Below, piece by piece: positions 8,069 to 16,944 of a stretch of 64,000 nucleotides of DNA. This stretch comes from Chryseolinea sp. (lineage in GTDB: Bacteria > Bacteroidota > Bacteroidia > Cytophagales > Cyclobacteriaceae). The DNA lies in assembly GCA_025923195.1 (NCBI GenBank), contig JAICGJ010000007.1, positions 18,022-82,021 of the forward strand, written 5' to 3'. The notes below the pieces were generated by a model, which was given only the letters and a program-made list of their open reading frames with translations, ran no database searches and was not told the DNA's origin. The position numbers and the translations under genes are program-made. The stretch's first letter is position 1; every line of letters starts with the position of its first letter.

Positions 8069-11000
8069 ATGACACATAATTGGTCACGGAAAGAAATTCA
8101 AGTACCTTATACTTTAATGCCAGCAGCAGCAAAAAATATTTTGCAGACTTATCTACGGAGGCTTACAAATCTCTCCGGGAACAACAGATCACTGCTTTTG
8201 CTTCGTCTTCATGCGGAACAATTAATGGATCTGCATAAACTCAGTTTTCTAAATGGTGAAAAATCCTTTGAGATTATAAACGCACTGATAGCTGGAAAAA
8301 GCAAAAAGCTTTGCCCGATCCTTGACAGCAGGATGGAATCAAGCAATGAGGAAAGCAATAGACTGAAAAAACTACATCGGATCGACCACTTCATTTTTGA
8401 GGAGCGGGGCTCCAACGACTTGCATGTGGGATGGCCTTTCGTCAAGGGAAAATTTTCTGATGGCACTGCCGTGCGATGTCCCTTGATTTTCTTTCCGGTG
8501 ACCATTGTACAGGAAGGTCAATATTGGGTCTTACAGCCCAGGGAGGATGCCGGCATAACACTTAATAAATCTTTCTTGCTGGCTTTCGCATTTTATAACA
8601 AGGTAAAGCTGGAGGAAGATCTCCTGGACACAAACTTTGAGGACTTTGAAAAGGACAGCACTGCCTTCCGTACACAACTTTATCAATTGCTTGATGGCAA
8701 AATCGAGATCAATTTCAATTCTGAAAATTTCAAGGATGAACTCAACCCTTTTCAGGAATTCAAGAAGGAATCCTTTGAAACCAAACATCGGAATGGTGAA
8801 CTGAAACTGTTTCCGGAGGCAGTGCTTGGCATATTTCCGCAAGCTGGATCTCAGCTAGTGCCTGACTATCTACACCTAATTGGAAGCAATTCAGTTCACG
8901 ATTTGGAAATATTCTTTGCGGAAAAGAATGGTGTGCGCGATCCGGCGTTGACCAATAGCCCGCACACCCTGAACACGAACCACGTTAGGGAGGAGAAAGT
9001 GTTTGCTCCATTTGATCTTGACGCATATCAGGAGAACGCGATCAAATGCATCAAGAATGGAAACTCAATTGTCGTACAAGGACCTCCTGGTACAGGAAAG
9101 TCGCAGCTCATTTGCAACATTCTGTCCGATGCCATGGCAAATGGAAAGAAGGCACTTCTAGTGTGTCAGAAAAGAGCGGCGCTGGATGTTGTATACGAGA
9201 GATTAAAGGAAATAGGTCTGAGCGATTTTTTAGGGCTTGTACATGATTTTCGTAATGACCGTAAAGAAATATATTCAAAAGTTTCCACGCAGGTAGATCA
9301 CGTCGAAGAGTATCGTACGCTTAACCGTAGCGTTGATGTAATTCACACGGAGAGGAAATTTTATCAGGTTTGCAGGCGAATTGATCAGATTTCGGAAGAA
9401 CTTCAGGAATTCAAGGAAATGTTATTTGATGACCAGGAATGCGGCCTGTCAGTGAAGGAATTGTATCTCACGTCAGACCTTCAGGAACCTTCTATAAATA
9501 TACGGCAGGAATATCAATACTTTACTTTTTCCACGCTCGAGGATTATTTGAGGAAGCAAAGAATGTACGTACAGTATGCATCGAAGTATGAGGGGTCTAC
9601 TTACGTTTGGCGAGATCGAAAATCATTTGCTTCTTTTCAGCCGTCCGATGAGAAGGAAATCGAGAAAATTCTTTCATACATTCCAAAGTATCAACAAAAG
9701 ATCGGTAGTGCCATTGAAAAGGAAATAGGCACAAGGCTTAATCTGCAAGACTGTGAAGCACTGTCGCTGAAGGAAGCGGATATTCTGGGAATGATTGGTG
9801 TTTTGAAAGATGAGGAAACCTTTCGGTATTTCCAGGCGATGTGGGACGAGAATGACGACGAAACAAGTTTGCTGTGGCTCTCCAATGTGGAGCGGATGGC
9901 AATGAATTGCTTTGAGGGAGAAAATCCTGAGGTAACAATTCCCAATAACCAACTTGGTGTCGTCCAGGAAGCGTTGCAGCATCGTATGGATGCACGCACT
10001 AACCTGGTTCGATGGATCATGTGGGAGATGTTTTCTAAGGAGAAAGGTTTAGTTAAACGTGTGCTGGTAGCGAACAGGCTAGCCTATAATAGAGTCGGAT
10101 TGAATATTTTAGAACAGCGCATAGACAGTAGGTTGAACCTGGAGCATCACCTGACATCGCTGAAAAAGAAAATGTGGCTTGCCAACATACCGATGGACTA
10201 TCAAAAGGCATCCTTGCAAACTTGGTTTGAAAAGCAAAAGCTGGCTACGAGGGCAAAATTGATTTTTAATACGTTGCGCGAGGTGAAGGATTCCATTCTT
10301 CTCCCACGGTATAACCGACAGGAATTTATTTCGCTCATGCGAAGATTGCTTTTCATCGTCAACGACATTCCTGCAAAAAAATTGGAATGGTTAAAGTACC
10401 TTACCCGTTACCAGATCAGTCAGCTGATATTTGATCCCGCCCTCGAGAAAGAATTCATTAGAACCTTGAAATCTGATTTTGACAATCTGGCCGAATATGA
10501 CAAACTGAAGGAGCAGGTTTCGTTTCACGAGAAGGAAGTTATTACTAAGCTCTTTGATCATTTGCAGGAATGGGACGCCGATAAAATGGAAAAGCTCTTG
10601 CAGAATACGCTTCGCCTGACCTGGATCGATCACATTGAAACGAAATATCCCATTCTTCGTGCCGTTTCCTCCATGAAGATGGACACACTGCAAAAGGAGC
10701 TGCAGCAACTCGTAGCGGAAAAGCAATCGCTTTGCAGGGAAATTTTACTGGTGCGGGCGAGGGAATATGTATACGAACGGTTGGAGTATAACCGTCTAAA
10801 CAATCTGGTTACCTACCGTGATCTGCACCATCAGGTTACCAAGAAGAAAAAGCTTTGGCCACTTCGAAAACTTATTGCTGAATTTAGTCATGAATTATTT
10901 CAGCTGGTGCCTTGCTGGATGGCTTCGCCGGAGTCAGTGTCTGCCATATTCCCCATGGCCGAGTTGTTTGATATCGTAATCTTCGATGAGGCCTCCCAGT

Positions 11001-12154
11001 GTTTTTCAGAAAAAGGTATTCCCGCCATGTACAGGGGCAAGCAGGTATTGGTTGCAGGTGACGACAAACAACTTCGGCCTAGTGAATTGTACCAGGCCCG
11101 ATGGGATGAGGAGAATGAGAATCCGGATGTAGAGGTGGAATCTTTATTAGAATTATCGAAACGGTACCTTTCCTCAGTTCACCTTCAAGGTCACTACAGG
11201 AGTCAGACAATTGAATTGATCGATTTTTCCAATACCTATTTTTATGACGGCCGGCTTCAGTTGTTACCCCATCGCGATGTACTCAATCTGGCCGAACCTG
11301 CAATTCAATACTGCAAGGTCGACGGGACATGGGAAAACCATACAAACATAGTAGAAGCACGCGCTATTGTTCAGAAGATTTTTGAGATCCTTGAAAAGCA
11401 CCCGCGAAAGGAAATTGGGGTGGTCACCTTCAACGCGCCACAGCAGATGCTGGTGTTGGATTTACTAGAGGCGGAGTCAGCGAAAAATGGCAAGTCGATT
11501 CCTGCAAGTTTGTTTGTAAAGAACATTGAGAATGTTCAGGGCGATGAGAAGGATATTATAATCTTTTCTATTGGTTATGCTGCCGGGAAGAGAGGAAGGA
11601 TGAGCATGCAATTTGGGAGTCTTAACGCAGCTGGAGGCGAGAATCGTTTAAACGTAGCGATTACACGTGCGCGCGAAAAAATAATCGTAGTAACCAGTAT
11701 CTGGCCCGAGCAGTTAAAAGTTGCCAGCGTAAAGAATGAAGGTCCCAAACTCCTCCGCAAGTACCTGCAGTACGCCCAGTCGGTGGACGAAGGTAAATAC
11801 CGCCCCCATTTAGGCCAAACGCTAACGAGGAATAAAGACTGGTATTTAAGCAGCCGGATCAAACAGTGGGGAGAAGATCGTTTGAATAAATTCATATTTC
11901 AAACAGATGCGTTGCCATTCTCGGATGTTGGCGTTTTGCATGGTAACCAACATTTGGGGATAATTCTTACAGATGACACACGCTATTTTTCAAGCTTGTC
12001 GGTGAAGCATTCCCACGCCTACATTCCTGCTATACTATCACAAAAGAATTGGAAATATCAGATGGTCTATAGCCGCAACTTTTGGAAAGACCGTGAAAAA
12101 ATCGAGAGCGGATTAATGGTTTTTATTGGGACCCAGGCGGATCAAAAAGGATAA
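8069..12154 (+). CDS. DUF4011-type superfamily 1 helicase with decayed Vsr-like C-terminus
   Basis: About 1361 residues (ATG 8069; GTG 8060 is an alternative). The N-terminal region with LTNLSGNNRSLLLLRL fits the DUF4011 module. Helicase motifs follow: Walker A QGPPGTGKSQ (about residue 338), Walker B VIFDEASQC (about 975), GDDKQLRPSE, QGHYRSQ, NVQGDEKDIIIFS and NVAITRAREK, the AAA_11/AAA_12 (Upf1/Dna2-like) order. About 500 helical residues split the two RecA halves. The last 80 residues (FSDVGVLHG, LGIILTDDTRYF, ILSQKNWKYQMVYSRNFWKD) align by eye with the Vsr/MTES_1575 nuclease pattern, but the usual acidic GIExDG reads GIILTDD and YH reads YF, so nuclease activity is probably lost. DUF4011-helicase-Vsr proteins have, as I recall, been reported as anti-phage genes. 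DNA repair is the alternative. Confidence 0.85.
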   Translation: MTHNWSRKEIQVPYTLMPAAAKNILQTYLRRLTNLSGNNRSLLLLRLHAEQLMDLHKLSFLNGEKSFEIINALIAGKSKKLCPILDSRMESSNEESNRLKKLHRIDHFIFEERGSNDLHVGWPFVKGKFSDGTAVRCPLIFFPVTIVQEGQYWVLQPREDAGITLNKSFLLAFAFYNKVKLEEDLLDTNFEDFEKDSTAFRTQLYQLLDGKIEINFNSENFKDELNPFQEFKKESFETKHRNGELKLFPEAVLGIFPQAGSQLVPDYLHLIGSNSVHDLEIFFAEKNGVRDPALTNSPHTLNTNHVREEKVFAPFDLDAYQENAIKCIKNGNSIVVQGPPGTGKSQLICNILSDAMANGKKALLVCQKRAALDVVYERLKEIGLSDFLGLVHDFRNDRKEIYSKVSTQVDHVEEYRTLNRSVDVIHTERKFYQVCRRIDQISEELQEFKEMLFDDQECGLSVKELYLTSDLQEPSINIRQEYQYFTFSTLEDYLRKQRMYVQYASKYEGSTYVWRDRKSFASFQPSDEKEIEKILSYIPKYQQKIGSAIEKEIGTRLNLQDCEALSLKEADILGMIGVLKDEETFRYFQAMWDENDDETSLLWLSNVERMAMNCFEGENPEVTIPNNQLGVVQEALQHRMDARTNLVRWIMWEMFSKEKGLVKRVLVANRLAYNRVGLNILEQRIDSRLNLEHHLTSLKKKMWLANIPMDYQKASLQTWFEKQKLATRAKLIFNTLREVKDSILLPRYNRQEFISLMRRLLFIVNDIPAKKLEWLKYLTRYQISQLIFDPALEKEFIRTLKSDFDNLAEYDKLKEQVSFHEKEVITKLFDHLQEWDADKMEKLLQNTLRLTWIDHIETKYPILRAVSSMKMDTLQKELQQLVAEKQSLCREILLVRAREYVYERLEYNRLNNLVTYRDLHHQVTKKKKLWPLRKLIAEFSHELFQLVPCWMASPESVSAIFPMAELFDIVIFDEASQCFSEKGIPAMYRGKQVLVAGDDKQLRPSELYQARWDEENENPDVEVESLLELSKRYLSSVHLQGHYRSQTIELIDFSNTYFYDGRLQLLPHRDVLNLAEPAIQYCKVDGTWENHTNIVEARAIVQKIFEILEKHPRKEIGVVTFNAPQQMLVLDLLEAESAKNGKSIPASLFVKNIENVQGDEKDIIIFSIGYAAGKRGRMSMQFGSLNAAGGENRLNVAITRAREKIIVVTSIWPEQLKVASVKNEGPKLLRKYLQYAQSVDEGKYRPHLGQTLTRNKDWYLSSRIKQWGEDRLNKFIFQTDALPFSDVGVLHGNQHLGIILTDDTRYFSSLSVKHSHAYIPAILSQKNWKYQMVYSRNFWKDREKIESGLMVFIGTQADQKG

Positions 12155-12795
12155 ACTACTTTTGGCGAACGAGTGGTAATTAACTGTGCCTCACCATTAA
12201 TTCTTCCATGTAGAGGATAATAACAAGATAGGATGGAATTCATCTTTTCCCGTCCGGAAGCGATGCGAATAGCCTTTTCGCGTATCTCCATATCCAGGAT
12301 GTGTAATAACGGTTGGTCTACCAGCATCAAGTGCGGAAATGCATCCAGCAAACCTTCATCCCACACATGGTAGTACCGGATCAGATCATCCGGATAGATA
12401 GTGGTGCGGTCAGTACCTTCCTCTGGGACCACTTCGAAAGGTTCATCCAAATTTAGGTATCCATAATCATCTGTCAGCTGCTCTCCAGGGCTGATATCAC
12501 GGACTGCGATTTCGAACTCATAAGCTGTCGTCACACAATTGGATTTCGAACTATGATTTATAAATCTGGCGTTGTCCCAGCACAGAATATAATTGCCCTG
12601 AGGGTTGCGATAAGTATAAGTATCCAACACCTTCTGATAGAGCGGATCCATATTCCTAATTTGCTCGGGAGTAAATGATCTGTCAAGTTTGTCAAGCGCC
12701 CACGTAATAGTCCCTTTCGGTATAAACTTCGTTGCAACAACGCCATATCCAATTTTCTCACTGATAAATTGGAGTTCAGTATGGGGATGAATCAT
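12142..12795 (-). CDS. SET-domain protein (putative protein-lysine methyltransferase)
   Basis: 217 residues. The first 130 form a SET domain: GYGVVATKFIPKGT, the pseudoknot motif ARFINHSSKSNC (eukaryotic RFINHSCxPN), and SPGEQLTDDYGY (eukaryotic GEELTxDY). These bind S-adenosylmethionine and the target lysine. There is no pre-SET or post-SET zinc cluster, as is usual in bacteria. The C-terminal 85 residues are unassigned. Its 3' end overlaps the helicase gene's 3' end by 13 bp on the opposite strand. The target is unknown; it could modify a ribosomal or DNA-binding protein. The domain call is secure, the activity inferred. Confidence 0.88.
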   Translation of the reverse strand: MIHPHTELQFISEKIGYGVVATKFIPKGTITWALDKLDRSFTPEQIRNMDPLYQKVLDTYTYRNPQGNYILCWDNARFINHSSKSNCVTTAYEFEIAVRDISPGEQLTDDYGYLNLDEPFEVVPEEGTDRTTIYPDDLIRYYHVWDEGLLDAFPHLMLVDQPLLHILDMEIREKAIRIASGREKMNSILSCYYPLHGRINGEAQLITTRSPKVVYPF

Positions 12796-12857
12796 AGCAT
12801 ATTCTAAAGTTCATCAAAATAAAGACAACTTTTAAATAGATTCAAGATAGCATATAT

Positions 12858-12890
12858 AAAAAAAGAAGCCGGGCATTTCTGCCCGACTTC
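12858..12890 (-). terminator. Rho-independent terminator downstream of glnA
   Basis: On the minus strand, arms 12890-12880 and 12875-12865 form an 11-bp stem with one C-A mismatch and a four-base loop, followed by seven T residues (A-run 12858-12864 on the plus strand). It ends the glutamine synthetase transcript. Confidence 0.85.
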
Positions 12891-12921
12891 AAACTACAAC
12901 CAGACGCCCTGAAAGAAAATT

Positions 12922-13956
12922 TCATCGACCGTTCACTGTGGCGTATTCTGAAACAGTCTTTACAGTTTTGATTATCCTTGCCGCTACTTTGTAAGGGTCT
13001 GCTGAGGAATTAGGGCGACGATCCTCAAGCCATCCCTTCCAATTATTCTCAACGGTAGCGATAGGTATGCGAATCGATGCTCCTCGATCGGAAACACCAT
13101 ATGAAAATCGATCGATCGACTGAGTCTCGTGTTTGCCGGTAAGCCGCAAGTGGTTATCGGCGCCATAGACCTCGATGTGATCTTTTACGTAGGGAGCAAA
13201 TGCCTGGCAGATCGTGTCATAAGTTTCTTTAGAGCCGCAAGTGCGAAGCAAGTCGTTGGAGAAATTGGCGTGCATTCCTGACCCGTTCCAATCTGTCGCA
13301 CCCAGCGGTTTGCAATGCCAGTTGATCGCAACGCCAAATTTTTCTGCTACTCTTTCCAAGAGATATCTTGCCACCCAGACCTGATCGCCGGCTGCTTTGG
13401 CACCCTTGGCAAAAATCTGAAACTCCCACTGACCGGTTGCCACTTCAGAATTAATTCCTTCTACGTTAATTCCTGCCTCAAGGCACAGGTCAAGATGTTC
13501 TTCGACGATTTGGCGACCAAAAGCATTCTTGGCTCCGACTGAACAATAATATGGTCCTTGAGGTGCAGGATATCCGCTTGCAGGAAATCCTAGGGGTTTA
13601 TCTGTCTGGGGGTTCCAAAGGAAATATTCCTGCTCAAACCCAAACCAAAAGTCATTATCATCGTCCTCAATGGTTGCCCTTCCGTTCGAAACATGGGGAG
13701 TTCCATCTGGGTTTAGTACTTCACTCATCACGAGGTAAGCATTCTTTCGCCCCGGGTCCGGGAAGACAGCTACGGGCTGAAGTAAGCAGTCAGAGGAATG
13801 TCCAGTAGCTTGTTCGGTAGAGCTACCATCAAAGGACCAGATCGGACAACCCTCCAATGTACCATCAAAGTTTTTTACAATTTTTGTTTTGCTGCGAAGG
13901 CTCTGAGTAGGCTTATATCCATCGAGCCAGATGTATTCAAGCTTTGTCTTTGACAT
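12922..13956 (-). CDS. glnA: Glutamine synthetase type II (eukaryote-like GSII)
   Basis: Makes glutamine from glutamate, ammonium and ATP. The 344-residue length and motifs match GSII rather than the 470-residue bacterial GSI: IWSFDGSSTEQATG, GFEQEYFLWN (catalytic glutamates), GSGMHANFSND, and IRIPIATVENNWKGWLEDRR near the C-terminus. There is no GSI adenylylation loop, so control must be by expression. It follows the porin gene by 27 bp and lies in the same direction as amt, giving an ammonium uptake and assimilation cluster. A strong terminator follows. GSII occurs in several Bacteroidota, so lateral origin need not be recent. Confidence 0.96.
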   Translation of the reverse strand: MSKTKLEYIWLDGYKPTQSLRSKTKIVKNFDGTLEGCPIWSFDGSSTEQATGHSSDCLLQPVAVFPDPGRKNAYLVMSEVLNPDGTPHVSNGRATIEDDDNDFWFGFEQEYFLWNPQTDKPLGFPASGYPAPQGPYYCSVGAKNAFGRQIVEEHLDLCLEAGINVEGINSEVATGQWEFQIFAKGAKAAGDQVWVARYLLERVAEKFGVAINWHCKPLGATDWNGSGMHANFSNDLLRTCGSKETYDTICQAFAPYVKDHIEVYGADNHLRLTGKHETQSIDRFSYGVSDRGASIRIPIATVENNWKGWLEDRRPNSSADPYKVAARIIKTVKTVSEYATVNGR

Positions 13957-13983
13957 AATATTATATAATTAGTTTTCTGATTG

Positions 13984-15153
13984 TTAAAATTTGTAAATCG
14001 CCGCTAGGTTGAGGGTTGCCATCATGTCCTTGGTGGGACCGAAATCACCATCCTCATAGAAAGAATCTTCTGATGTTTTATCAATTCTTATCTCAGGTAT
14101 GAAGGTAAAACCACCCACTTTGTAATTACCTGACAGCGTGAACTCAATGACGTTACCGTCACCGTTGTTGTCTAACCCGAAGATACCTAAGTGGCCTTCC
14201 TTGATAGAAAAGTATTCGGCTCGTAGACCGAGTGCGAACGCCTCAGAGAGTGTTAACTTGGGATATAGGGCAATACCAAAAAATGATGATGCATCGTTTC
14301 CGGCGTCTTGGATGTTGCCACTGGTAGCAACTTCTTCTCCTTCACCCACCGTTTGAAAAGAGGTGTTAAAACCGAGATAAAAGGTCTCGGAAAGATTATA
14401 TCCTGCCGTCAAGTCAGCCTGGAATAAGGATCCCGCTGAGAAACTTCCGATATCATCGACATCGGAATCCAACGTGCCATCTTGATCGCCATATAGGAAG
14501 TTCAACCACACGCCTCCAGCATCGCTCGTCTTTCCAATTTGTGCTCCAAAAGTGTAAGTATTTACGGGATTGAATTCAACGATATCTGTAGGATTCATTA
14601 TTGCAAGCTTGGCGACCATTCCTTCGCCAAACGAAAAGTCGGCCCGAAGACCCGTGTGATTGAAGGGCCCCCACGAAAACAAGTATGAAGTCGAATAGTG
14701 AAAATTAATAGCCGGCGAAATTACTTCGTAGCCCAAGAATGTATTGAACTGACCCATATTCAAGGTGAAGCCATCCGAAAATTTATAATATGCAAACAGC
14801 TGGTTTACGATTGCCTGGCCTGACGCTGTTCCAAATACAGCAGCTTGTCCGCGCGGCCCAAAGACTACATCCCCGACGAACCCGACTTTTTCACCCTGGT
14901 ATGATGCAATAAGATTCACCATGCCGAGTGAGAATCCCTTCAGATCGGCAAATGAGGAGTTAGGCGCATATGTACCGGCGGGCTCTCCCGACTCAGAATC
15001 ATAAGGGAAAAAGTTCCGTGTTCCAAATGAACTATGAAAATAACTGTCGATGGACCCTGAGACTGTAAATGTTCGCGTGGAATCCTGGCCAAAAGCCAAC
15101 GGGCTAATTAGCAAGGCAACAAGAAGGCTAAAACATATTTTAGTGGTTTTCAT
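13984..15153 (-). CDS. Outer-membrane beta-barrel porin of the nitrogen cluster
   Basis: 389 residues with a signal peptide (MKTTKICFSLLVALLISPLAFGQ) and an alternating, aromatic-rich pattern ending in NLAAIYKF, a C-terminal aromatic typical of outer-membrane barrels. It resembles the beta-barrel porin-2 (BBP2/OmpL-like) family: VSGSIDSYFHSSFG at the N-terminus, NLIASYQGEKVGFVGDVVFG, and later LNMGQFNTFLGYEVISP. It lies between amt and glnA, so it probably lets a nitrogen source (ammonium, small amino compounds) cross the outer membrane; substrate is inferred from position only. A GC-rich hairpin at 15197-15225 precedes the start. Confidence 0.82.
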   Translation of the reverse strand: MKTTKICFSLLVALLISPLAFGQDSTRTFTVSGSIDSYFHSSFGTRNFFPYDSESGEPAGTYAPNSSFADLKGFSLGMVNLIASYQGEKVGFVGDVVFGPRGQAAVFGTASGQAIVNQLFAYYKFSDGFTLNMGQFNTFLGYEVISPAINFHYSTSYLFSWGPFNHTGLRADFSFGEGMVAKLAIMNPTDIVEFNPVNTYTFGAQIGKTSDAGGVWLNFLYGDQDGTLDSDVDDIGSFSAGSLFQADLTAGYNLSETFYLGFNTSFQTVGEGEEVATSGNIQDAGNDASSFFGIALYPKLTLSEAFALGLRAEYFSIKEGHLGIFGLDNNGDGNVIEFTLSGNYKVGGFTFIPEIRIDKTSEDSFYEDGDFGPTKDMMATLNLAAIYKF

Positions 15154-15196
15154 ATTTTTTATTTAAGGATTTTGGTAAACAAATAGGCTAGAGTTA

Positions 15197-15225
15197 CCCC
15201 GGGCTATTGCTAGGAGTGCCCGGGG
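15197..15225 (-). promoter_or_regulatory. GC-rich hairpin in porin leader
   Basis: CCCCGGGC at 15197-15204 pairs perfectly with GCCCGGGG at 15218-15225 across a 13-base loop. It lies 44 bp upstream of the porin start, downstream of the amt terminator. With no T-run it is not a normal terminator; it could stabilise the porin mRNA 5' end or mark a processing site. Confidence 0.5.
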
Positions 15226-15403
15226 ATTCTTTGGATGAGATCGATCTGAGCTATGTTGTACTCTTTCACTTTTATATTGCAAGTTTATGAGCGACAACTT
15301 TTGACAATACTCATCATTTCATGACTGCTATTGGGTAGACTTTTCTTCATCAACAAACTAGTTTAGGTTAATTGGTGTGCGAGATATACTTACGTAATTT
15401 GAA

Positions 15404-15430
15404 AATGGCCCCGGATTTCTCGGGGCCATT
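15404..15430 (-). terminator. Rho-independent terminator of amt
   Basis: AATGGCCCCG (15404-15413) and CGGGGCCATT (15421-15430) form a perfect 10-bp stem with a seven-base loop, followed on the minus strand by a short T stretch. It begins only 6 bp after the amt stop, so read-through to porin-glnA is probably partial. Confidence 0.85.
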
Positions 15431-15435
15431 TCTTA

Positions 15436-16788
15436 TTAAGCTACTTCTTCCTTAAGGGTGCTGAAGTCAGCAGGAAACAAATTCTCGCCGTGTTGACTGT
15501 AGTCAGAACCGACTTTCTTTTCTTCAGGGCTTACACTTAGGCTGCTAATCAGATCAACAACTTTTAAGATGATCATCGAACCCCCAAACGTATAGGCTAC
15601 AACAATCACAAGAGCCTTCATGTGCACCAGGAACAGCGCGGTTTCGCCAAAGAACAAACCATTTCCTGTTGTATTGGCGCTGTTGACGGCTACGTTAGCA
15701 AGACACGCTGTCATGACCATACCTACCGCTCCGCCTACACCATGGCAAGGGAACACGTCCAATGTATCTTCCAATGAAGTTTTAGATTTCCAATGTACTA
15801 CCACATTGCTGATGATAGCGGCAAATGTACCGATGAACAAACTGGAAGGAATTGTTACAAATCCAGCAGCTGGCGTGATCGCCACCAAGCCTACGACCGA
15901 ACCAATACAGAAACCTACTGCAGAAGGTTTTTTACCTCTCGCGGCATCGTATAGCACCCATGCAAGCCCAGCAGCAGCCGCAGCTGTGTTGGTAGTGGCA
16001 AAAGCTGAAGCAGCTAACGCACCCGCTCCGACAGCGCTACCGGCATTAAAACCGAACCATCCAAACCAGAGTAAACCTGTCCCCAGAAGAACAAATGGGA
16101 TGTTTGCAGGAGAGATTGTCGACTTCTTTTCCGATTTGTTCCTCAGGTATATAGAGGCTGCCAATGCAGCAAATCCCGCGGACATGTGGACGACCGTACC
16201 ACCAGCAAAATCTAATACACCCCATTGAAATAAGAAGCCATCCGGATGCCACGTCCAGTGTGCAAGGGGTGCGTATATCAATAAAGAAAATAATACAAGG
16301 AAGAAAATGTAAGACCGGAACCTGATCCGTTCAGCAAAAGTACCTGTGATCAAGGCGGGTGTAATGATCGCGAACTTTAATTGGAAGAAAGCGAACAACA
16401 CCAGCGGAATAGTAGGTGCTAAAGACCATGGTTGTCCATCAAGAACATTCTGAAACATAAAGAATGATGCTGGATTTCCGATGATTCCGCCAATGTCTTC
16501 CCCGAATGCGAGGCTAAAGCCAACAACAATCCACAAGACACTGATCACACCCATGGCAATAAAGCTTTGAAGCATGGTCGAAATGATGTTTTTGGTATCG
16601 ATCATACCTCCGTAGAAATAGGCCAGTCCTGGGGTCATGAGTAATACAAGGGCAGTGGCTGCCAGCATCCATGCAACATCACCAGAGTCGATGCCTTCGG
16701 TCACGATTTGGCCTGGCACTGCAGGCATGAATACTGCCAGTAGGCTTATTGCTACAAGCAGTACCAAAAAAACAATTGATTTTTTCAT
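15436..16788 (-). CDS. amt: Ammonium transporter, Amt/MEP/Rh family
   Basis: 450 residues with eleven predicted membrane helices after a cleavable N-terminal hydrophobic segment. Family motifs: DVAWMLAATALVLLMTPGLA, FYGGMIDTKNIISTMLQSF, FAGGTVVHMSAGFAALAAS (first pore histidine) and DVFPCHGVGGAVGMVMTA (second pore histidine). It moves ammonium across the inner membrane. Cluster order amt, porin, glnA fits nitrogen scavenging. I see no GlnK/PII gene beside it. Two sets of spaced direct repeats upstream (16814-16876 and 16901-16944) are candidate regulator sites, consistent with nitrogen-responsive transcription. Confidence 0.96.
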   Translation of the reverse strand: MKKSIVFLVLLVAISLLAVFMPAVPGQIVTEGIDSGDVAWMLAATALVLLMTPGLAYFYGGMIDTKNIISTMLQSFIAMGVISVLWIVVGFSLAFGEDIGGIIGNPASFFMFQNVLDGQPWSLAPTIPLVLFAFFQLKFAIITPALITGTFAERIRFRSYIFFLVLFSLLIYAPLAHWTWHPDGFLFQWGVLDFAGGTVVHMSAGFAALAASIYLRNKSEKKSTISPANIPFVLLGTGLLWFGWFGFNAGSAVGAGALAASAFATTNTAAAAAGLAWVLYDAARGKKPSAVGFCIGSVVGLVAITPAAGFVTIPSSLFIGTFAAIISNVVVHWKSKTSLEDTLDVFPCHGVGGAVGMVMTACLANVAVNSANTTGNGLFFGETALFLVHMKALVIVVAYTFGGSMIILKVVDLISSLSVSPEEKKVGSDYSQHGENLFPADFSTLKEEVA

Positions 16789-16813
16789 GTGGTTATAGTT
16801 TTTTTTGGTTGAA

Positions 16814-16876
16814 GGGTAAAATTTTATTCGATATTCTTAATAACTGGGTAAATATTTTAACAATAGGGTAAAATTT
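16814..16876. promoter_or_regulatory. Three GGGTAAAATTT direct repeats upstream of amt
   Basis: Copies begin at 16814 (GGGTAAAATTTT), 16846 (GGGTAAATATTT) and 16866 (GGGTAAAATTT), all in the same orientation, spaced 32 and 20 bp, i.e. about three and two helical turns. They lie 26-88 bp upstream of the amt ATG. Regular helical phasing suggests protein binding; no known consensus is recognised. Confidence 0.5.
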
Positions 16877-16900
16877 GAACCTCTTTTGAAAAAAAATTCA

Positions 16901-16944
16901 CGAAAACGTGTACGGTAGGGTTTATTTTTAACCGAAAACGTGTA
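16901..16944. promoter_or_regulatory. Pair of identical CGAAAACGTGTA sites upstream of amt
   Basis: The 12-mer CGAAAACGTGTA occurs at 16901-16912 and 16933-16944, exactly 32 bp apart (three helical turns), 113-156 bp upstream of amt. The first is extended to a CACG-AAAA-CGTG dyad. Candidate operator for a nitrogen-responsive regulator; identity unknown. Confidence 0.55.

Noticed and set aside
15620..16228. 202-codon plus-strand frame
   Set aside because: Antisense within amt, dominated by Ala, Pro, Thr and Asn, a mirror of hydrophobic membrane-helix codons.
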